A stretch of 64,000 nucleotides of DNA, from positions 205,608,655-205,672,654 of the forward strand of contig OY998175.1 of the NCBI GenBank assembly GCA_963921935.1, written 5' to 3'. The first letter of the stretch is position 1. Every line of letters starts with the position of its first letter. The DNA is from Galeruca laticollis. Its lineage: Eukaryota; Arthropoda; Insecta; Coleoptera; Chrysomelidae. Positions 22,382-33,639 of this stretch are shown here, one piece after another. Made by a program: the position numbers and the translations under genes. The notes beneath the pieces were generated by a model. The model saw only the letters and a program-made list of their open reading frames with translations. It did not search any database and had not been told where the DNA came from.

Positions 22382-23259
22382 TCGTTACGTAATATACTAT
22401 TGCCTTCATTATGGAAAATACGGCTTTTCAGGCAAATGAATCAGTTCATATAAGACTCTGGTGCTAGGAATCATATGGTAAACCAAGCGAATTAGTGCAC
22501 AACATTCAAGCAACCGATTAAAATTTCAGTTGCGAAAGCTGCTGTCTCAATTATGTAATAATCTTTATGGTCCCCGGTATAATATGGCACAATACCATCA
22601 GATTAATAAAATCTTGGACCTCATTTTCTTTTATTTGCAGCGTGCTGTCACCATTGCTGTAGGGCACAATAGAGCCAGGAATCCCCTGTGGGTAACCCCG
22701 GGTAAGGTGGTTTCCTGGCACGAGCGGAAGGGTATTTGTGGGGCCTCTTGGGCTTATACGATGTGCCAAGCCTAAGTTCTAAGGTATGTCGTGTTGACTA
22801 GCTCAATCCAGCTAGGTCGGGCGGAGGGGTTTGTTGGTAAAGGAAACAGTCTGGGTAGATAATATGTATCCATATATTACAATAAAACTAAATAAACAAA
22901 ACAATAACTTAACCCGGAGTACGGTCCTGACCGTTATTGGGTTACTACCTGAAAGCGATCAGCTCCTAAGTGCAAAGCGAATTGTGCGAGTATGAAATCG
23001 AATAAATTCAATCCAAAGTCATAATCTACCTTAGTTAATTACAACAAATAAAATACGTAAGTACTATTAACAACTGAATTAGAATAGTATATAGAAGTAA
23101 TAAGACGAAATTTCATCACCAAACCAGCCGCTTATCAAGAGGAATTCCATTATCCACTTTTTACTTCTGACTCTGTCTCAGTAGACAAGGTCGGACCTGC
23201 ACATGATAGTGCAGAAGCAGAAAATAGTTTTAAAAGTTACTTAATTTCAAAATTATATC
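22382..23259. other. No gene seen; possible 5' UTR of the next LINE
   Basis: No coding motif. The part nearest 23260 may be the 5' untranslated region of the LINE that follows. An 81-codon open frame at 22530-22775 overlaps an equally long antisense frame and has no recognised domain. Confidence 0.4.
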
Positions 23260-24538
23260 ATGAATAATAACTCTAAAAGCAATTCACAACAACCCGGAAT
23301 GGCATATTCAAGTGTATTGGGACAAAGTCAACAACCAAAGTACCCGCCAAAAGAACAAGCTATTATTTTTCCGTCAATAACAGGAATCAAATGCCAAGAA
23401 TACTTGTATCAAGTCGGTCCACTTATCTCACCTAAAAATATACTATATGCTTCACGCATGTCTAATGACAGAATATGTATATATTTATCATCGAAACAGA
23501 TTGTAGACAGATTTTTGTAAGAGCATAGAGGAGAAATTACTGATAATGGCCAACAAATCAAAGCTCGTAGGATGATTACTTCAGCAGAAAGACTTGTAAT
23601 TTCAAATGTTTGCCCTTCAATCCCTAACGAAATTATCCAAGAAGCCTTAGAAAATATTGGACCAAAACTAATGTCAAATATAACATTTCTAAGAATTGGT
23701 GTGACTGATCCCGCGTACAGCCATATACTCAGTTTCCGACGTCAAGTATATATCGATCCACCAAATAACCTTACAGTACCAGACAGTCTCCTTATATAAT
23801 TCGAAACAACTAGTTACCGTATTTTTCTCAACATGGATGGGCAAGGTTGTTATAAATGCAAACAACCTGGTCACACTGCATATAACTGTACCTCTTCCAG
23901 CCAAGTTAATAATACTCCTAACATGCCACTACACTCCCAATCAAATATAAGCGACAGGAACACCACTACGTCTACACCCCAAGATCAAGCTAACGTTACT
24001 ACTCCTACACCACCAGAGAAAATCAATATTACGCCTCCTACACTCCAACCTAAATCCATCAACAATTCACCCGAACAAACCAAATAGACATAATAAATAA
24101 TGATCACACAGAAACCAACAAAAGAAAAATCAACGCAATTGAAAGTCCCCCAATACCAGATAACAACACTGAAGAGGAAACAACTTTCAAAACACCTAAA
24201 GAAAAAAACCTAAGAAAGTTGGGCTTGACGAAATAATGAAAATGATGGAACCCGCCAAAAATGTCATTGAGGAACACGCAGACGAACTAATATTAAATTA
24301 TGATCAACTGACAGATTTGATTACCGATATTCATTGTTCTAGTGATCCAATCAGTACCATAAGAAATTATACCTCAGATTTTGAGTCTCTCATTAATATG
24401 CTGGAAAAAGTTCACCCCCAAATCACGAACAAATCCCTGAAAATCCGCTTAACCAAGATAAGAAAACGATTACGACGATACATATCAGAAGGCCCCATTG
24501 ACTCTGGAAGTGAGTCGTCGACACAATCATCATATTAG
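23260..24538 (+). pseudogene. LINE 1 ORF1
   Basis: Starts ATG at 23260 (MNNNSKSNSQQPGMAYSSVL). The same frame reads on through a stop at 23518-23520 with EHRGEITDNGQQIKARRMI and SNVCPSIPNEIIQEALENIG, an RRM-like or gag-like region seen in Jockey-type ORF1 proteins. After a stop near 23797 and a frameshift comes one CCHC zinc knuckle, CYKCKQPGHTAYNC, at about 23853. A Pro/Thr-rich stretch follows, then a C-terminal frame 24236-24538. It would bind the element's RNA. At least three breaks make it non-functional. Confidence 0.78.
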
Positions 24539-24540
24539 AA

Positions 24541-25475
24541 ATGGACATACTTCATTGGAATTTGAATGGTTATTACGTCCACTATGAAATGTTGAAACAA
24601 CTATTGTCTAAGTACAAACCAAATTCTATTTGTTTACAGGTAACACATTTTGAAGACAGTAATGTACATAACTTGAAAAACTATAACATATACTATAAAA
24701 ACAGACCCACTGGAGAAAAGAGCTGGGGGGGGGGAAATAAATATTTGTAATATTTACATTCCTTCCAATATTATTGTCAATAAAAATGATTTGGTGAACT
24801 TGATTGAACAAATACCTCATCCTCGTATAATTGTTGGAGACTTCAACTGTCACAATTTATTGTGGGGAACAGAGAAACAAGACGATAGAGGTAATCTTAT
24901 TGAGGAAATTATGAATGACTACAACCTCACTTTCCTTAATAATGGATCTAACACAAAATTCAACTCATACAAGGGGACATCGTCTGCTATAGACTTGGCA
25001 ATATGTGATGTCGCTATTACTCCTCTCTTAAACTGGGAGGTAATGCCATATCTCTATGACAGCGATCACTTCATAATAATAATCTCTGACATTAGAACCA
25101 GCGCAGAAAATAGCAAACCTTTACAAAAATGGCGTCTTAACAATGCAAACTGGAATCAATTTTCCCTAAATATGGAAACATTACTTACTCAATACAAAAT
25201 AACAGAGGATATCGACGAAACAGTTAACGAATTTACCAAAATAATTGAACAAGCCGACAAAAACATTATTGGGATGACAGAAACCATCAGAAGCCACAAT
25301 CCGGTACCCTGGTGGAATGACGAATGTCGTCAGGCAATAAAAGCAAGTAAAGCAGCATTTAATCGCTACAAAAAATTCAAGACTCCTGAAAATATAGCAA
25401 GTCTCAAGAACCTTAGAGCTAAGACGAGACGCTAAAAAAAAAGTAGAAAAGAGTTCTGGAAGGATTGCGATGTGG
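24541..25475 (+). pseudogene. LINE 1 ORF2, endonuclease part only
   Basis: Starts ATG at 24541, two bases after the ORF1 stop, with MDILHWNLNGYYVHYEMLKQ, the usual opening of an APE-type endonuclease. A run of ten G at 24725-24734 shifts the frame. In the next frame the catalytic blocks IIVGDFNCHNLLWG and SAIDLAICDV and the SDHF motif are clear, then PVPWWNDECRQAIKASK before the RT would begin. The frame stops at 25433, and similarity ends a few residues later in another frame (KEFWKDC). No RT is present. Confidence 0.85.
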
Positions 25476-25962
25476 ATAATATTTATAAATATCTGTCAAA
25501 TATCTCTCTACTGTATAAGCTGTGATTATATTATTAAAGCCATCGCTAATAACCAACTTGAGTGAAGAGAGAAACAAAAAAAACTGATGCCTACGGTATA
25601 TGGTACAATATATTAATAGCGTTAATTCTCCGGCGCTCAAATAGAACTCCAGAGGGGTTCCTGAAATACAATCGCCCTCTTTTACAGATAACGCCCGGTA
25701 AGAATAGCGGAGTTCATTCGTCAGAGATAGTGGTCAGGATTTTATTAGCAAGAAAATATGATCCAGTCTGGACCTATTCAACAGCTACTTCGGTGGCCAT
25801 CCATAACCTTTGAAATTTCCTAATATAACAATTAGCTGATTTTACATACCGGCCTCCCTGCTGACCGAGTGAAAAATTCCGTTGACCGATAAGGTTCGAA
25901 TAAATAAATAAAATCCTATTGATTAGAGAACGTACATCAAGGTACAAATACACTTATTTTTA
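25476..25962. other. No recognised gene
   Basis: An 83-codon open frame at 25562-25813 has no recognised motif. The stretch ends in AATAAATAAATAAA-like sequence near 25900, which could be a poly(A)-type tail of a retroposed piece. Confidence 0.35.
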
Positions 25963-26165
25963 TGGACTGAAAATATCTTTCCCTGATTATAGCATAGATA
26001 GACGGTTGGCGTGAATAATTATCTCTGGATAAAATATTAGAGCGCAACAAGTTTAGAATTTAAACATATCTCATGGACTAAAAATATCTTTCCCTAATAG
26101 TATAAATAGATGGGTTGTGTAAATAAATTTCTCTAAATAAAACATTAGAGCGCAACAAAATAAAA
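25963..26165 (+). repeat. Two-copy tandem duplication, ~111-bp period
   Basis: TGGACTGAAAATATCTTTCC at 25963 recurs as TGGACTAAAAATATCTTTCC at 26074. Both copies end near ATTAGAGCGCAACAA. Non-coding. Confidence 0.85.
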
Positions 26166-26816
26166 CCCTTGAATAAAATCTTCTGTTCACAGGAAAGAAC
26201 AATTTATGAAACATACACTTACTGAATACGGTAGTATAGGGTTCAGGCCTCAGTAGTGCACATATATGACCAGGATGAATCGTCAGACACATAAAATTAA
26301 ATCAATACCCATATAATTTTTAGCTCAAAAGAAAAAAATGTTGGGTTCAAAAACTTTGGGTTTGAATTATCTTCGTCGAACGTCACAGAAAAAAAGATTA
26401 GCTATGATAGGCTATATCTGCTTTCTATACGTCGCGTCAAAATTTTCTTTCTATTTATATCTAATAATTTTGGACGATGTTTGTTATTCAAAACATCCAT
26501 TTCATTTTGCCCTTGCTTTTTTATTTTTTGTTTCCATGATTGAAGGTTGATTTCAATTAATTTCTCTATGCTAAGTTGAAAAATTTGTCTGTATTTTTTT
26601 TGATAATCAAAACATCGGTGTGTTTTTGAGTCAACTATTCTCGCGTCGACCTTGTGGTTTGTTTAGATTGTTTGATTAATTTTTCTAGCTCTAGGTCGTT
26701 TTATGTTATTTTATATTAAATTGAATTCAACTGATATTTGATTAAAAGGAAATTATATGTATATAGGGTCTTCCTAAATTTCCTTGCCATATTCCGTGCT
26801 TATTACAATTACAGCG
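26166..26816. other. No gene seen
   Basis: T-rich sequence with short unsupported frames only. Confidence 0.5.
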
Positions 26817-26960
26817 ACGTTAAAAGGAACCATCAGCGTTACAACTGAAAATGGCATGACTGGTATTCTGGACAACATCCTGTATGCTGCCCACATCCCG
26901 TACAAATTTCTTTCAGTACATCGTATCCAAGAATATGGTATGACAGTCGTACGAATTTAA
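26817..26960 (+). pseudogene. copia protease-to-integrase linker relic
   Basis: A 47-codon open stretch reads TLKGTISVTTENGMTGIL, then NILYAAHIPYKFLSVHRIQ and EYGMTVV before a stop at 26958-26960. This is the pattern after the Ty1/copia protease (KGTI-V...L-NVLYVPEI-NLLSV-R). The catalytic DSGA block upstream is not visible. It may belong with the gag relic at 2435 and the pre-integrase relic at 38999, which share its orientation. Confidence 0.72.
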
Positions 26961-27429
26961 AATCAAATTTAAATTCTCCCTGAGAAACATAAATTAATTA
27001 CATTCACCAACATGCCTAAATAATAATTACTACACATTCCATATACCTTAAAATCTTTCTTCCTGAAAATAGACCTTTTATCATACCTACTTATTATACC
27101 ACGTCCCATACCAATATTAATCTTAACCTTCCTTTATACAGCAAATATCATATAACATCACAGTCGATAATGAAAAAAATTATCATATATCTTTCTGTTA
27201 AAACCGAAATCGTTGTACACACAAAAAAACACTGCAACTCATGTCCATCGTCACGAAGGCATGTTTCTCACACTCCTTGAATTAAATCCCATTCCGTACT
27301 AGAAAGTTCCACAACCCAAAAATACGTCTCACTTCAGCCCCTTTGAACGCCAATCATCGTCAGAGCATCTCGATCACAGTCGCCGTCTACCGGTAAAAAC
27401 CAACTTTAATAATAATTATTATACTGTTT
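26961..27429. other. No gene seen
   Basis: AT-rich with no recognisable coding or repeat. Confidence 0.5.
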
Positions 27430-27690
27430 TAAATGAAACCTAATGTTCCTAGGTAATTCCACAAAATATTGAAAATGTTTTAAAAACTCTAAAAACATTG
27501 ACAATTGTTTTGATATAAATATCAACGTCAGAATGACAGGAGTTACATTTCATTTGATACCTCTCTGATGTTTAATAATTATTTTGGCTAGACCAAGAAG
27601 TGACCTACCTAGTGATTGACTTAATATATGTTAATAGAAACAAAAAAGACTGATATTACAAATATTAAAGCTTAGATATTATTAGCCCTA
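27430..27690 (-). repeat. Dispersed repeat, copy 2 (inverted)
   Basis: Reverse complement of 1237-1503 at roughly 80% identity by eye, with small indels. See that entry for landmarks. Confidence 0.7.
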
Positions 27691-27787
27691 TGGGAATATC
27701 CTGGATATCTTTTTCCAATTAAGATCGGTAAAACTGGACAATGATATAGAAAACCAGGAAAACTATATTTGCTGATCTCCACAATTA

Positions 27788-28607
27788 TCACTTAAGAAGG
27801 CAGTTTAAAAGTGGAGAAGTCCCTAGATGTATCTGTTCATTGATAACTTGATATTGTGGGTTTCTTGAGTGTCTTCTAATTTCTAATTCTTCAAGGAAAT
27901 CCGGTTCTTGTTTCTTATCACAAATATGTAGTACTTCTAGTTGTGTGTTAGGTGGCAATGAATATTTGGTATCAAGTAGATGTTTTGCGTAATGGGAATT
28001 ATCTGGTTTTTCTAATATATATGCTCGTAAATGTTCACTGTATCTGATCTCAAAATTTCTAAAGGTTTGACCCAAATAGACAGCATCACATTCTGAACAT
28101 TTAAGTTTATATATGGGAATATTTTTGTTTTTACATTTAACAATTTTTTAATCACACTACTTTCTCTTCTAAAAAAATTGTTGTATTTTTAGCTAAATAT
28201 ATCTTTGAAATATTATCAGAAATATTACCTGCATATGTGATGGTTTTATAATTTTTTATTTCGTTAGTTTGTTCATGAAATATTAGCTTTAATGCCACTT
28301 TCTCCTCTTTTTTACTAATCAATTTATTTATCATATGTAATGGATAACCGTCGGGTGTTGCTATTTGTTTAATTGTATTAATTCCTCTATCAAAATTACA
28401 TTTGTTCTTAGGAACTGAAAACGCTCTATGTATAATCGAATTATATGCTGCCAATTTATGTGACATGGGGTGATTAGAACTATATGGAATAGTCACATCA
28501 GTGTGTATTGGTTTTCTGTAAATTGAATAATCAAGTACATTATTAAATCTTCGAGTTTTTAAATCAAGAGAATTGATTGAGTTACTTCCTTCAACGTCCG
28601 ATGTAAA
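27788..28607 (-). pseudogene. Penelope-like thumb/linker and GIY-YIG endonuclease
   Basis: Two frames follow the RT. 28152-28496 carries the linker (SNHPMSHKLAAYNSIIHRAF, typical for the group). 27788-28075, read with the codons just before it, gives KCSECDAVYLGQTFRNF, RYSEHLRAYI, SHYAKHLLDTKYSL and FLEELEIRRH, the GIY-YIG endonuclease pattern; here the first motif is AVYLGQT. It would nick target DNA for integration. Frameshifts near 28600 and 28140 disrupt it. Confidence 0.85.
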
Positions 28608-29201
28608 TTAAATTGTTGGGTGTAAATTATTGATGTGGTTGAAAAATATATCTAATTGTCGTTCACTACCTATAAAACAAGCTAATAAGTCATCTACATA
28701 TCTATACCAAAATAAGGCATTTTTTGATATATTACTGTCAAAGATTCCTCTTTCTAAGCTATCCACAAAAATGTTTGCCAAAATGGGTGATAAAGGGCTT
28801 CCCATTGGTAAACCTCCATTTTGAATATATATCTTATTGTCAAAAGTGAAATAATTCTGATTAATACATACATCAAATAAATTAAGTATATCTGAAATTA
28901 TTCCTGGATGAATATTTCTATCTTCTAGTAATTTTCGTACAAGTGTTAGACATTCTTCATGATGAATTTTATTGAACATATTGGTAACATCAAATGAAAT
29001 AAGTTTAGAGTTATTTTGTAATTTGAACGCTTTTAATTTTTTGATTAGTTCTATCAAATTTTTAATTGAGTACTTGGATGTGTATCCGTAACTATTAGGT
29101 ATATTGTTTTTTGCTAATATATAATTAGGAGTATTAACATAAGAAACTACAGGTCTTATTGGTTTCGTTATTTTATGTAATTTAATTAATGAATAACTCA
29201 A
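28608..29201 (-). pseudogene. Penelope-like reverse transcriptase
   Basis: 197 open codons. Landmarks: SLIKLHKITKPIRPVVSYV (fingers), LISFDVTNMFNKIHHEE (motif A with catalytic Asp), NGGLPMGSPLSPILANIFVD (motif B) and WYRYVDDLLACF (motif C with both Asp). These are the signatures of Penelope-like RTs, which are related to telomerase. The N-terminal part is missing by truncation and the frame is lost after about 28608, so the protein is not complete. Its preserved active-site blocks suggest moderate age. Confidence 0.88.
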
Positions 29202-29345
29202 TCAATTTTCTTGATTTAAAAATTGAAAGAGTTAATAATGTACTTGATTATTCAATTCACAGAAAACCAACACACACTGATGTGACTATTCCATATAGTT
29301 CTAATTACTCCATGTCACATAAATTGGCAGCATATAATTCGATGA
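29199..29345 (+). repeat. Inverted internal copy of the Penelope-like element
   Basis: The reverse complement of about 28432-28578, nearly identical, with shared blocks such as AATGTACTTGATTATTCAAT and TGTGACTATTCCATATAG. It joins the truncated RT end head to head, with ACTCAATCAATT present on both sides of the junction. Confidence 0.88.
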
Positions 29346-29568
29346 TATGATATAGTTCGGACTGGCAACTATGGTTTGAACAACTTTGTGTGATCGGTCC
29401 CGAATTATTAACAAATTTAGTGGAAAAAGTGAATGGTAATTTCCAGACCGTGAATTACCTCGTTTACATTAATACACAGTGCTTTACGCAAATAAATTTA
29501 ACTGAAAAGTGTACCAGTAAATAATAATCAACTGATAAAATATCGTCTAAAAACAAATCAAAACATAT
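29346..29568. other. No gene seen
   Basis: Unassigned AT-rich sequence. It might be a 5' leader for the short frame that starts at 29569. Confidence 0.4.
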
Positions 29569-29748
29569 ATGTCACAAACGAGGCGAGCGATAAGGGAACC
29601 AGTTCCTTACAGCATCTTACCTCGAACGACAGGATCGCATTCAGAACACATACTAAATAGAAAAATGAACCAATCTCAAGCTAGCACAATGTCTGATTCA
29701 AATGCCTTATCAAAACAATCTCCACCCACACTCCCTTACAGAGATTAA
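29569..29748 (+). CDS. Unidentified 59-codon frame before gypsy element 2
   Basis: ATG at 29569, stop at 29746-29748. It reads MSQTRRAIREPVPYSILP and then a Ser/Gln/Asn-rich stretch ending PPTLPYRD. The basic, serine-rich composition would suit the N-terminus of a retroelement gag or a host exon, but I do not recognise it. The gypsy primer-binding site starts six bases after the stop, so the frame may have been cut by the junction. Could be chance. Confidence 0.25.
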   Translation: MSQTRRAIREPVPYSILPRTTGSHSEHILNRKMNQSQASTMSDSNALSKQSPPTLPYRD

Positions 29749-29754
29749 GTTAAG

Positions 29755-29772
29755 TGGCGCAGTCAGTAGGAT
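29755..29772 (+). other. Primer-binding site of gypsy element 2
   Basis: TGGCGCAGTCAGTAGGAT, close to the TGGCGCAGTCGGTAGGAT-type site used by insect gypsy elements with a tRNA-Ser primer. Confidence 0.82.
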
Positions 29773-29998
29773 AGTCAATCGAAAGTTAAAGCGTATAACA
29801 TTCAGTTCGTTTCTCCGATTTATTGACTATCCGAACAAGTGAATTTTAATTATTGGAATTCTTAGTTGGGCGAACTGAGTAACTCAACTAGAAGATCTGT
29901 GTTGTGCCAGAAACCGGAAGAATCAAGAGGAGATTGGTTGTTCCTGTGCAATCCGAGCCAATGGAAAGAATCTTCGTTCTATTACTGTAAGTGTTTTT

Positions 29999-31194
29999 AT
30001 GTCATATAGAGGGAATATTGATTATTTTTCTGACACATCTGACGATTCTGATTCAAATAATTCAAATTCAGGCTCAAACTCTTTTAACACCAAAATAAAA
30101 TTAACTTTAGCATCAACAAAACTTTTTCCCATAAATAATTTTAATAAAATGACTACTCCACAATTACCTATTTTAAAAAAAGAATATCTGGTTATGATAC
30201 CAGAATTTCATGGAAACAATGCATTACTTCCTGGGTTTATTGAAATTTCAAAGAAATTAGTGAGTAAGTTTCATAATACTGTAGATGTAGGGTATTTTCA
30301 AAATGAATATTTGATGTCCAGCATCTTAGCAAAAATAAAAGGTGAAGCAGCTATAAACATTTCTTCTTGTACGATAAGAACTAAAAAGATGCACTTATTA
30401 ATACTTATGCTGATAAAAGAGATATTTACGCATTAAATATAGAACTTTCAGAAATGAAACAATGTAATGAAACGCCTTTCGAATTTTATAATAGAATTCA
30501 ACATTTATTAAATCTTCAAATTTCTTATCTCATCACACATTCTAATGTGAATGAACATTTAATTTTAGGAAATTACTTTAAAAATTTGGCACTCCGAGTA
30601 TTGCTACGCGGTTTAAAAGAACCTTTAGGTACATTAATGCGAACGAAAAATCCATAAAATTTAAATATTGCTTTAAATGTTCTAACGAATGATTTTCAAG
30701 TTTATATGACCCAGAAAAATCATCCAAAAAATATTTTTTCAAATTTAAATGCGCAAAATTATTCTCATAAAAATAAAACCAATTTCCAAAATAATGTGGC
30801 ACATAGGCAGCCACCTCCTAAGCCAAATTCTATGCAGAATTATCAACACACTAATCGAAATCCCGCATCAAACCCCCAAAATCGACCATCAACTTCTTAT
30901 AATTCTTCCAATAGCAATAATACAAGTTTTTCTAATAGTGGTCATAACGTTTTTAAACCTAATCCAAATCAAAGATTTTCAAATCCAACTCCAATGAGTA
31001 TGTCTACCAGAAACACACCTAGACCCCAACCCCAAAATTATAAAAATAGGTTCCAACACAATCCCAATCAACCTAGAAATTTTATCTCGGAAGAACTCCA
31101 TAATATAGACGATTCCGATTGTATTAATGATGAATCCAATAATTTTTTAAAGACACCAGCCTCGGAACCAAATCAAACATTATCGAATTATTAA
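29999..31194 (+). pseudogene. gag of gypsy element 2
   Basis: TTA TGT context with an ATG at 29999 (MSYRGNIDYFSDTSDDSDSN), an acidic Ser/Asn-rich start. A capsid-like region (LVMIPEFHGNNALLPGFIEI, YLMSSILAKIKGEA) breaks by frameshift near 30400 and resumes in 30454-30657 (MKQCNETPFEFYNRIQHLL, RVLLRGLKEPLGTLMR). One stop precedes the final frame to 31194, which is Asn/Pro/Gln-rich and ends with an acidic NFISEELHNIDDSDC block, like element 1. No zinc knuckle is seen. A GTAAGT at about 29989 just upstream could be the env splice donor. Confidence 0.8.
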
Positions 31195-31199
31195 ACTTA

Positions 31200-31380
31200 A
31201 ATAATTCAGAAAGTGTGTTACCCTATATAATTTTCCCAGAACATAATCTAAAAGTTTCAATTGATACTGGTAGCACAAGATCCTTTGTGACACCAGCTGT
31301 AGCTGAAAAATATTTCAAAAAATCTTATGTCAAAAAACCATTCCATGTAAAATAAAAATTTCTGCACTTTTATTCCAGTC
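31200..31380 (+). pseudogene. Protease of gypsy element 2
   Basis: Contains LKVSIDTGSTRSFVTPAVAE, with an intact DTG catalytic triad at about 31264. The frame is cut by a stop at about 31352 before the flap region. It is followed by the pol frame at 31387. Confidence 0.75.
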
Positions 31381-31386
31381 CCAGAA

Positions 31387-33393
31387 ATGTTTAATTATAG
31401 GAAACCGCACAATTTAGAATATTGCGTTCTCAAATTTCACGATCATTTTGATTGTTTGTTAGGATTAGATAATTTAAAAATACTTAATGCAATTATTGAT
31501 TCAAATAATAATTTGCTTATGACTCCTTATAGTCAAATTAAAATGAATTACTTTGACATTAAAACTGGATCCACGAATTGTATAGTAGTGCATCCACGTT
31601 GTGAACAAGTAATTAAATTAAATGTTGAAAATGTAAAAAATGGTAACGTAATTATACCATATACACGAATTGGGAAATTAGAAATCCCGGAATGTTTAAC
31701 AAATGTTGAGAATAATATAGCTTTTTGTACAATTTTAAATCCTTCAGAATCCAACTTTCAAGTAAACTTAAGCCCTTCTATTAGTGTTGAGACATTCGAA
31801 GAATACGAACTAACCCTCAAGACAAATTTTAATAATATTTATTCTGAAAATGTTGAATTTGATGTTTCGAAAGTTAGAACTGAACATATGAATTCCGAAG
31901 AGAAACAATCTGTATTAAAATTAGTTCAAGAGTATAGTGATATTATTCATGTTGAAGGAAATCAGCTTACCTTCACAAGTCAAATAAAACATCATATTAA
32001 AACTTGTAATGAAATACCTATTTATTCCAAATCATACAGATATCCTGAAATTCACCGAACGTAAATTCAAAAACCAATTCAAAAAATGTTAAATGATAAT
32101 ATTATTAGGCCGTCCAGCTCTCCGTGGAAGATCAATATCTGGATAGTTCCAAATTAGCTAGATGCTTCACAAAAGCCAATGTATCGACTCGTTGTTGATT
32201 ATCGAAAACTGAATGAGATCACAATTGGAGATCGATATCCACTGCCAGATATTACAACGTTACTAGATAAGCTTGGACGTTGTCAATATTTTACAACATT
32301 AGATCTCGCTTCTGGTTTCCATCAGATCGAGATGGCTGAGGAGGATGTTCCAAAAACAGCCTTTAATATTGGAGATGGGCACTATGAATATGTGCGCATG
32401 CCCATGGGTCTGAAAGGGGCTCCTGCAACCTTTCGAAGGGTCATGAACAATATCCTAAGAGGTATACAGAACGAGAAATGTTTGGTTTACCTTGTTGATA
32501 TAATTGTGTTCAGTACCAGCTTACAAGAACACATCACAAATCTAAAAGAAGTATTTAGCAGATTAAGAGATTCAAATTTTAAATTACAAATTGATAAATG
32601 CGAATTCTTGCGAAAAGAAGTAGCATATCTAGGACATATTGTCACGCCAGAAGGTGTAAAACCGAACCCAGATAAAATTTTAGCAATTCAAAAATTTCCG
32701 ATACCAAAAAACTCAAAACAATCAAAAGGATTCCTAGGACTCCTAGGGTATTATCGAAAATTTATAAAAGATTTTTCAAAATTGACAAAACCATTAACTA
32801 TAAGATTGAAAAAAGATGCAATTATCAATGTAAATGATTCAGATTATGTAGAATGTTTTGAAATGTGTAAAAATCTGTTGATAAATGAACCAATACTTCA
32901 ATATCCAGATTTTACAAAACCCTTTAACCTTACCCCAGACGCCAGCAATTATGCTTTAGGTGCTGTTTTAAGTCAAGGCAAAATAGGTTCTGATTTACCT
33001 GTGGCTTACGCCAGCAGAACCTTAAATGATTCAGAATGCAACTATTCTGTAATCGAGAAAGAACTTCTTGCCATAGTTTGGGCAGCAAAGTACTTCCGCC
33101 CGTATCTTTTTGGCAGGAAATTTACAATAGTCACCGACCATAAACCACGGTTATTCTCACTTAAAGATCCAAGTTCAAAGCTTGTCAGATGGCGCTTGAA
33201 ACTTGAAGAATATGATTATAATATCGTATACAAAACAGGTGCTTTCAATACCAATAGCGATTGTTTGTCCCGAATTCAAATAAAAATTAATGAAACTGAA
33301 TTACAAGAACCCCAGTGTTCTAAAAATTTATTAGTTTATATGGACAAATTCAATAAAAAATCTCATCATCTCCCGATGATAATAGATCTCTAA
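31387..33393 (+). pseudogene. RT and RNase H of gypsy element 2
   Basis: First frame 31387-32064 covers the linker and the RT start (HHIKTCNEIPIYSKSYRYP). After two in-frame stops (about 32062 and 32156) the frame 32179-33393 holds YRLVVDYRKLNEITIGDRYP, TTLDLASGFHQIEMAEEDVP and MPMGLKGAPATFRRVMNNI. Motif C reads VYLVDIIVF where YxDD is expected, so the first catalytic Asp is Val and the RT is probably inactive. RNase H blocks follow: TPDASNYALGAVLSQ, SVIEKELLAIVWAAK and VTDHKPRLFSL, then a typical C-terminus with NSDCLSRIQ. Confidence 0.9.
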
Positions 33394-33639
33394 TAGTTGA
33401 AACGGATAATGAAAGTAACAATAATGAGGATGATGACGAAGACATCACAGTTCATACAAATGAAGAAAATCGTGTAATCGGTATACCAATTTCAGATTCA
33501 GCGATAAATATTGGTGAAAATCAATTAATATTTTCAGAAGTAAATTTCGAACCAGCCATACCCACTATTATAAAACTGTATGAAAATAAACAAAGAAACA
33601 TTGTACAATTATCTAAAAATAATTTTGAGCAAGATGTGA

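Larger units (their letters stand above)
23260..25475 (+). mobile_element. LINE 1, 3'-truncated (Jockey-like)
   Basis: A non-LTR retrotransposon fragment with ORF1 (zinc knuckle) and the endonuclease part of ORF2. It has no reverse transcriptase: coding similarity stops near 25475. Loss of the 3' part is the reverse of the usual 5' truncation, so the missing half was probably removed by deletion or later rearrangement. Confidence 0.78.
27788..29201 (-). mobile_element. Penelope-like element, 5'-truncated
   Basis: Carries a Penelope-type reverse transcriptase followed by a GIY-YIG endonuclease in the standard order, read on the minus strand. Similarity begins abruptly at about 29200 in the RT fingers, so the first part is missing. 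The DNA beyond is an inverted copy of the element's own middle (29199-29345). Confidence 0.85.

Noticed and set aside
22530..22775. 81-codon frame with a GC-richer centre
   Set aside because: An equally open antisense frame exists and no domain is seen; more likely non-coding.
23833..23900. Retroviral nucleocapsid from the single CCHC knuckle
   Set aside because: It lies in a LINE ORF1, immediately before an APE endonuclease ORF2, so it belongs to the LINE.
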